From: Actinobacteria bacterium QS_8_72_14
Lineage (GTDB): Bacteria; Actinomycetota; Nitriliruptoria; Euzebyales; Egibacteraceae
NCBI GenBank assembly: GCA_003021615.1
Contig: PXPH01000004.1
Coordinates: 1-45,556 of the forward strand
DNA length: 45,556 bases
Direction of reading: 5' to 3'
Shown: one piece after another, positions 40,991-45,556 of the stretch
Position numbering within the stretch: position 1 is the stretch's first letter
How the letters are laid out: every line of letters starts with the position of its first letter
Notes under the pieces: generated by a model
Databases searched by the model: none
What the model saw: only the letters and a program-made list of their open reading frames with translations
What the model was told of the DNA's origin: nothing
Translations under genes and position numbers: made by a program

Positions 40991-43069
40991 GTGGTGCGGG
41001 TGTGGCGCCCCGACGCGGACGCGGTGCGGGTCGTGGCCGATGAGGCCCCACCGGCCGAGGCGGTGACGATCCATCACGCCGGGCTCTTCGAGGCGGTGTT
41101 GCCGGCCCTGCCGCCGCCGGGGGGCTATCGCCTGGAGGTCACCTACGGCCCCAAGACGTATGCGCTGTTCGATCCCTACGCCTTCTGGCCCAGCCTCGGC
41201 GACGTCGACCTCCACCTGGTCGGCGAGGGCCGCCACGAGCAGCTGTGGCAGCACCTGGGCGCCCACGCCGGCGTGCGCGACGGGGTGGAGGGCACCACGT
41301 TCGCCGTGTGGGCCCCTAACGCCCAGAGCGTGCGCGTGGTCGGCGAGTTCAACTCGTGGGACGGGCGCCTGCACCCGATGCGCAAGCTCGCGTCGTCAGG
41401 GGTGTGGGAGCTGTTTCTGCCCGAGGTCGGCTCGGGGGCGCGCTACAAGTACGAGCTGGTCACCGCCGACGGGCGACTGGTGACGCGCGCCGACCCGTTC
41501 GCGGCCTTCGCCGACACGCCGCCGGGCAATGCCAGCCGCGTGTTCGCCTCCACCCACGAGTGGGGCGACGCCGCCTGGTTGGCCGCGCGCGACGCCACGA
41601 CCTGGACGCGCTCGCCGATGTCGATCTACGAGGTGCATCTGGGCTCGTGGCGCCGTCCCAAGGACCGGCCTTTGGACTACCGCACCTTGGCCCACGAGAT
41701 GGCCGACCACGCCGGCGGCCTGGGGTTTACCCACGTGCAGCTGCTGCCGGTCGCCGAGCACCCGTTGACCGGCTCCTGGGGCTATCAGGTGTCGGGCTAC
41801 TACGCCCCCACCAGCCGATTCGGCACCCCCGACGACTTCCGCGAGCTCGTCGACCACCTGCACCAGCGGGGCCTGGGGGTCATCGTCGACTGGGTGCCGG
41901 CCCACTTCCCCAAAGACGAGTGGGCCCTGGCCCGCTTCGACGGCACCGCAATGTTCGAGCACGCCGACCCCCGCCAGGGCGAGCACCCCGACTGGGGCAC
42001 GCTGGTGTTCAACTACGGGCGCAAGGAGGTGCGCAACTTCCTGGTGGCCAATGCCCTGTACTGGCTCGAGGAGCTCCACGTCGACGGGCTGCGCGTCGAC
42101 GCCGTCACCTCGATGCTGTATCTGGACTACTCCCGTGAGGGCGGCGACTGGGTACCGAACCGCTACGGGGGCCGGGAGAACCTGGAGGCCATCGAGTTCC
42201 TCCGGGAGCTCAACACCGTGGTGCACCGGCGCAACCCCGGCGCGCTCATGATCGCCGAGGAGTCCACCGCCTGGCCGGGCGTGACGCGCCCCGTGGACTT
42301 AGGCGGGCTGGGCTTTGGGTTCAAGTGGAACATGGGCTGGATGCACGACACGCTCGCGTATTTCTCCCGCGACCCGATCCACCGCCGAGACCACCACGAC
42401 GAGCTGACCTTCGGGCTGACCTACGCCTGGAGCGAGCACTACGTCCTGCCCCTGTCCCACGACGAGGTGGTCCACGGCAAGGCCAGCCTGCTGAGCAAGA
42501 TGCCCGGCGACGCGTGGCAGCAGCTGGCCAACCTGCGCGCGTTGTACGCGTGGATGTGGGCCCATCCCGGCAAACCGCTGCTGTTCATGGGCTCCGAGCT
42601 CGGCCAACGCGAGGAGTGGAGCGAGGAACGCGAGCTGGACTGGAGGCTGCTGTCCACGCCGGGTCACGCCGGCCTCGCCCGCGTGCTGCACGACCTGAAC
42701 GCCGCAACGGCGCAGCTGGCCGCGCTGTGGCGCCGCGATCCCGACCCGGAGGGCTTCGCCTGGATCGAGCCCCACGACGCGGCTCACAACGTGCTGGCGT
42801 TCGTGCGCCACGGCGAGGCCGGCGATGCGCCGGTGGTGGTCGGCGCCAACCTGTCCCCCACCCCTGACGAGGCGCGGGTGCTAGGGGTGCCGGCCGCCGG
42901 GCGCTGGCTGGAGCGGCTCAACACCGACGCGTCGGCCTACGGCGGCAGTGGCGTGGGCAACCTCGGGGTGGTCGAGGCGGCAGCCGAGCCCGCCCAGGGC
43001 CAGCCCGCCTCGGTGACCCTGCGGCTGCCGCCGCTGGGCGTGCTGTGGCTGGTGCCCGACACCGCGTAA
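40991..43069 (+). CDS. glgB: 1,4-alpha-glucan branching enzyme, 5' end disturbed
   Basis: Forms alpha-1,6 branches in alpha-glucan made by GlgE. It has a N48-type domain (VRVWRPDADAVRVVADE), CBM48 (FAVWAPNAQSVRVVGEFNSWDG) and a GH13_9 catalytic domain with SIYEVHLGSW, GYQVSGYYAPTSRFGTPDDF, Asp in GLRVDAVTSMLYLDY, Glu in MIAEESTAWPG and Asp in PLSHDEVVHGK. The product from the first in-frame GTG (40991) is 692 residues, shorter than most N48-bearing branching enzymes. Family-like sequence (HHVLDGGGVVRVW) extends upstream to about 40963 in this frame. The ATG that overlaps the mak stop (40956) is in another frame. A frameshift or small deletion just after the true start is likely. Confidence 0.92.
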   Translation: MVRVWRPDADAVRVVADEAPPAEAVTIHHAGLFEAVLPALPPPGGYRLEVTYGPKTYALFDPYAFWPSLGDVDLHLVGEGRHEQLWQHLGAHAGVRDGVEGTTFAVWAPNAQSVRVVGEFNSWDGRLHPMRKLASSGVWELFLPEVGSGARYKYELVTADGRLVTRADPFAAFADTPPGNASRVFASTHEWGDAAWLAARDATTWTRSPMSIYEVHLGSWRRPKDRPLDYRTLAHEMADHAGGLGFTHVQLLPVAEHPLTGSWGYQVSGYYAPTSRFGTPDDFRELVDHLHQRGLGVIVDWVPAHFPKDEWALARFDGTAMFEHADPRQGEHPDWGTLVFNYGRKEVRNFLVANALYWLEELHVDGLRVDAVTSMLYLDYSREGGDWVPNRYGGRENLEAIEFLRELNTVVHRRNPGALMIAEESTAWPGVTRPVDLGGLGFGFKWNMGWMHDTLAYFSRDPIHRRDHHDELTFGLTYAWSEHYVLPLSHDEVVHGKASLLSKMPGDAWQQLANLRALYAWMWAHPGKPLLFMGSELGQREEWSEERELDWRLLSTPGHAGLARVLHDLNAATAQLAALWRRDPDPEGFAWIEPHDAAHNVLAFVRHGEAGDAPVVVGANLSPTPDEARVLGVPAAGRWLERLNTDASAYGGSGVGNLGVVEAAAEPAQGQPASVTLRLPPLGVLWLVPDTA

Positions 43070-43142
43070 GCGCGGACGTGTGGGGCAACCGGTCTCCGCC
43101 AGCGGCTGATCGCGCGGGCGCCTGGGGCATCATGGGCGCCAC

Positions 43143-44128
43143 ATGCTGCGTTCGACGTCGCGCCGACTCGCCGCCGCCGCTCCCGAGGGAGTGCCGTTGG
43201 CTCGCGACCTGGTGCGCGCCGGCTTGGGCCGCGTGTTCGGGCCGCCGCCGTTCGACACGCGGCGTGACCCCGGCGACCCTGGCCTGTTCGGGCCGGGGTC
43301 GGCGTCGTGGCGCGTCGTGGCCGAGCCGGCGGCGATCGCCGGCGGTGTGCGGGCTCTGCTGGTGCAGCTGCTGCATCCCCTGGCGATGGCCGGCGTCGCC
43401 GACCACTCGCAGTTTCGCGACGATCCGCTGGGGCGCTTGCAGCGCACCAGCGGCTACGTCACGACCACGACCTTTGGCTCTACCCGGGAGGCCCTGGCGG
43501 TGGCCGGCGTCGTGCGCCGCACCCATGCGCAGGTGGGCGGGGTGGCCCCCGACGGGCGGCCCTACGCCGCCGACGACCCCCACCTGCTGGCGTGGGTCTC
43601 GATCGCGCTGACCTCCAGCTTTTTGGCCACCGACCGGGCCTACGCCCCGCGCCCGGTCGACGAGGCGACCGCCGACGCGTTCGTCGCCGAGCAGTCCCGC
43701 GCGGCGGCGCTGCTGGATCCCCGCCTCGATCTCGACGCCCTGGAGGCCGACGCCGACGCGCGCACGGCGCTGCGCCGCGGCGAGTTGAGCCTGCCGATGC
43801 TCGACGAGGGCTTGCTGCCGCGCACCGAGGCCCAGCTGCGCCGGCGTCTGGCCGACTACCGCCCCGAGCTGCGGCTGGACGACACCGGGCGCCAAGCCGT
43901 GCGGTTCTTGCTGTGGCCGCGGTTGCCGCCACCGGTCAAGGCGGGGTATTTGCCGCTGGTGGCCGGAGCGCTGGCCACCCTGGAGCCCGAGCAGCGCCGC
44001 ATCGCCGGGCTGTCGGCCAGCCGGGTGGCGGTGTGGCCGCTGGCGGCTCAGGCTCGGGCGACGCTGACCACGCTGCGTGTCACCACCGGCGTGTCGCCGT
44101 CGGCGCCATCGGGCGTCACGTTGCATGA
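43143..44128 (+). CDS. Oxygenase MpaB family protein (DUF2236), stop codon misplaced
   Basis: Related to MpaB, a heme-dependent oxygenase of fungal mycophenolic acid synthesis, and to latex-clearing proteins; bacterial members are common in actinobacteria with unknown roles. DPGLFGPGSASWRVVAEPAAIAGG, LLVQLLHPLAMAGVADHSQFRDDPLGRLQRT, YVTTTTFGSTREA, THAQVGG and DPHLLAWVSIALTSSFLATDRAY are typical; HPLAMAGVADHS carries putative heme-ligand histidines. Similarity ends near 44090. The frame then runs without stop to 44972, through hutH, which is implausible. A TGA at 44126-44128 in another frame overlaps the hutH ATG, so a frameshift near 44090-44110 is suspected and I end the gene there. It lies 73 bases after glgB. 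Confidence 0.75.
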
Positions 44129-45556
44129 GCGCTGCCTCCGCCGACCCCGCCACCCCCGACTCGGGGATCATCCTCGCCGGCCAGCCGCTGACGATCGAGG
44201 ACGTCGTGGCGGTGGCCCGTCACGGCCGGGCCGTGTCGATCGCGCCGGCCGTGGTCGAGCTGTTGGCACGGCGGCGGGCCCACATCACCGATCACGTCGC
44301 CGCCGGGCGGACCGTGTACGGCGTCAGCACCGGCCTGGGCTCGCTGGCCACGGTGCGCGTGGAAGCCCAGGAGCTCGGCGAGCTGCAGCGCAACGTGCTG
44401 CGCAGCCACGCGGCGGCGACCGGCGAGCCGCTGGCCGACGAGGTCGTGCGGGCCATGATGCTGCTGCGGGCGCGGACGCTGACGGCGGGGTACTCGGGGG
44501 TGCGCAGCGACGTCGTGGAGCTACTGGCGGCCTGCCTCAACGCCGGGGTGCACCCGGTGGTGCCCAGCCGCGGCTCGGTGGGCGCCAGCGGGGACCTGGC
44601 TCAGCTGGCCCACATCGGGTTGGGCCTGATCGGCGAGGGCTGGGCGCACACCCCCCACGGCGAGCGCGCGGCCGCCGACGCTCTGGCCGAGGCGGGCTTG
44701 GCTCCCTTGCAGCCCCAGACCAAAGAGGGCCTGGCGCTGGTCAATGGCACCGAGGGCATGGTGGCCCTGGGGGTGCTGGCCGCCCACGACGCACGGTGGC
44801 TGCTGGCTACCGCCGACGTGACCGCGGCCATGACCACCGAGGCCGGCCTGGGCAGCGACCGCCCCTTTGCCGCCGATCTGCAGCAGTTGCGCGGCCACCC
44901 CGGCCAGATGGCGTCGGCGGCCAACCTCCGGCGGCTGCTGGCCGCCAGCCCGATCGTGGCCAGCCACCGTGACAGCGACCACGCTGTCCAGGACCCCTAC
45001 TCGGTCCGCTGCGCCCCACAGGTCCACGGCGCCGCCCGCGATGGCCACGCCTTCTGCGCCCAGGTGCTGGAGCGGGAGCTGGCCGCGGTGACCGACAATC
45101 CGGTGCTGCTGGCCAACGGGGACATGGCCAGCGGCGGCAACTTCCACGGCGAGCCGCTGGGTATGGCCTTCTCGGCACTGGCGGTGGGGCTGGCGAGCCT
45201 GGCCAACATCAGCGAGCGCCGCACCCTGTGGCTGATCAGCCCGGAGAGTCAGCGCGAGCTGCCGGCGTTTTTGGCCGCGCGGCCCGGGCTGGAGTCCGGG
45301 TTGATGCTGGCCCAGTACACCCAGGCAGCGCTGGTGGCCGAGATCAAGCAGCTGGCCCAGGCGCCGGTGCTGGACTCGATTCCCACCAGCGGCATGCAGG
45401 AGGATCACGTGAGCATGGCGTGGCTGGCGGGCCTGCGCCTGCGCGATCTGGCCGGCAAGGTCGCCACCGTGCTGGGAGTCGAGGCCGTGTGCGCCGCGCG
45501 CGCGCTGGACCTGCGCGCGCCGTTGGCGGCCGCCGCCGGCACGGCTGCGGCCCGGG
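44125..45556 (+). CDS. hutH: Histidine ammonia-lyase, cut by the window end
   Basis: Converts histidine to urocanate and ammonia, the first step of histidine use. At least 477 residues are present of about 505 expected. YGVSTGLGSLATV, SRGSVGASGDLAQLAHI (the Ala-Ser-Gly triad that forms the MIO cofactor), LVNGTEGM, QDPYSVRCAPQVHG, NPVL, GGNFHGEPLG and the TSGMQEDHVSM region are all seen. Related aromatic ammonia-lyases or aminomutases share these motifs; the HAL-like QDPYSxRCxPQVxG sequence favours histidine. The ATG at 44125 overlaps a TGA of the upstream gene (ATGA), indicating coupling. No hutU is seen before the window ends. Confidence 0.92.
   Translation, partial: MSAASADPATPDSGIILAGQPLTIEDVVAVARHGRAVSIAPAVVELLARRRAHITDHVAAGRTVYGVSTGLGSLATVRVEAQELGELQRNVLRSHAAATGEPLADEVVRAMMLLRARTLTAGYSGVRSDVVELLAACLNAGVHPVVPSRGSVGASGDLAQLAHIGLGLIGEGWAHTPHGERAAADALAEAGLAPLQPQTKEGLALVNGTEGMVALGVLAAHDARWLLATADVTAAMTTEAGLGSDRPFAADLQQLRGHPGQMASAANLRRLLAASPIVASHRDSDHAVQDPYSVRCAPQVHGAARDGHAFCAQVLERELAAVTDNPVLLANGDMASGGNFHGEPLGMAFSALAVGLASLANISERRTLWLISPESQRELPAFLAARPGLESGLMLAQYTQAALVAEIKQLAQAPVLDSIPTSGMQEDHVSMAWLAGLRLRDLAGKVATVLGVEAVCAARALDLRAPLAAAAGTAAAR

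Noticed and set aside
43143-44972. Reading the MpaB-family gene to its literal stop at 44972
   Set aside because: This would overlap hutH by more than 800 bases with no family similarity after about 44090.

Overview
The window is not uniform. Bases 1 to about 2,240 look haloarchaeal. They carry an archaeal-type S-adenosylmethionine synthase, a CYTH (CyaB-like) protein and the acidic N-terminus of a haloarchaeal FKBP-type prolyl isomerase, with TATA-like boxes 26-29 bases upstream of the starts as in leaderless haloarchaeal transcripts. From about 2,240 to the end (43 kb) every gene looks like a high-GC actinobacterium. The nearest picture I can name is the Nitriliruptoria/Egibacter/Euzebya group, but that placement is inference from gene content. 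The two parts meet inside one open frame (1937-3040), in which the FKBP start runs into PASTA repeats. A chimeric contig from a hypersaline community or an amplified cell is more likely than a real fusion.

Layout of the actinobacterial part. 2,240-6,280: PASTA protein tail, quinone-reductase-like dehydrogenase, broken glycerol kinase, PlsC-type acyltransferase. 6,510-16,370: a membrane protein of unknown function, then a long minus-strand array. Read in its own direction the array is acyl-CoA ligase, PIG-L deacetylase, rhomboid protease, SRPBCC protein, zinc-ribbon membrane protein, second SRPBCC protein, ArsA/Get3-like ATPase, small CxxC protein, baeRF-type release-factor homologue and ROK glucokinase. 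16,614-20,539: coproheme decarboxylase, HU protein, Spx/ArsC-fold protein, SDR dehydrogenase, EamA transporter and a mycoredoxin-like protein. 20,306-30,869 (minus strand): an orphan NuoF-like flavoprotein sits just downstream of a broken glutamate synthase large subunit, preceded by an ABC exporter and a broken ABC-F protein. 30,912-33,753: a small membrane protein and a 7TM-HD phosphodiesterase. 33,791-43,069: a divergent GH13 glucosidase and a complete GlgE pathway operon, glgE-treS-mak-glgB, which converts trehalose via maltose and maltose-1-phosphate to branched alpha-glucan. 43,143-end: MpaB-family protein and histidine ammonia-lyase, the latter cut by the window end.

The strongest unexplained signal is repeated damage to otherwise well conserved genes. 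glpK lacks two blocks of about 24-33 codons, the PIG-L gene lacks one, and the ABC-F gene lacks about 15-20 codons and is frameshifted. In gltB about 34 codons are replaced by an exact 60-bp inverted copy of sequence that lies 115 bp further downstream in the gene. glgB, the MpaB gene and the gene at 13,477 also show frame problems at one end. Together with the cross-domain junction this points to template switching or assembly error, although real decay cannot be excluded from sequence alone. I saw no rRNA, tRNA, CRISPR array, transposase or phage gene.
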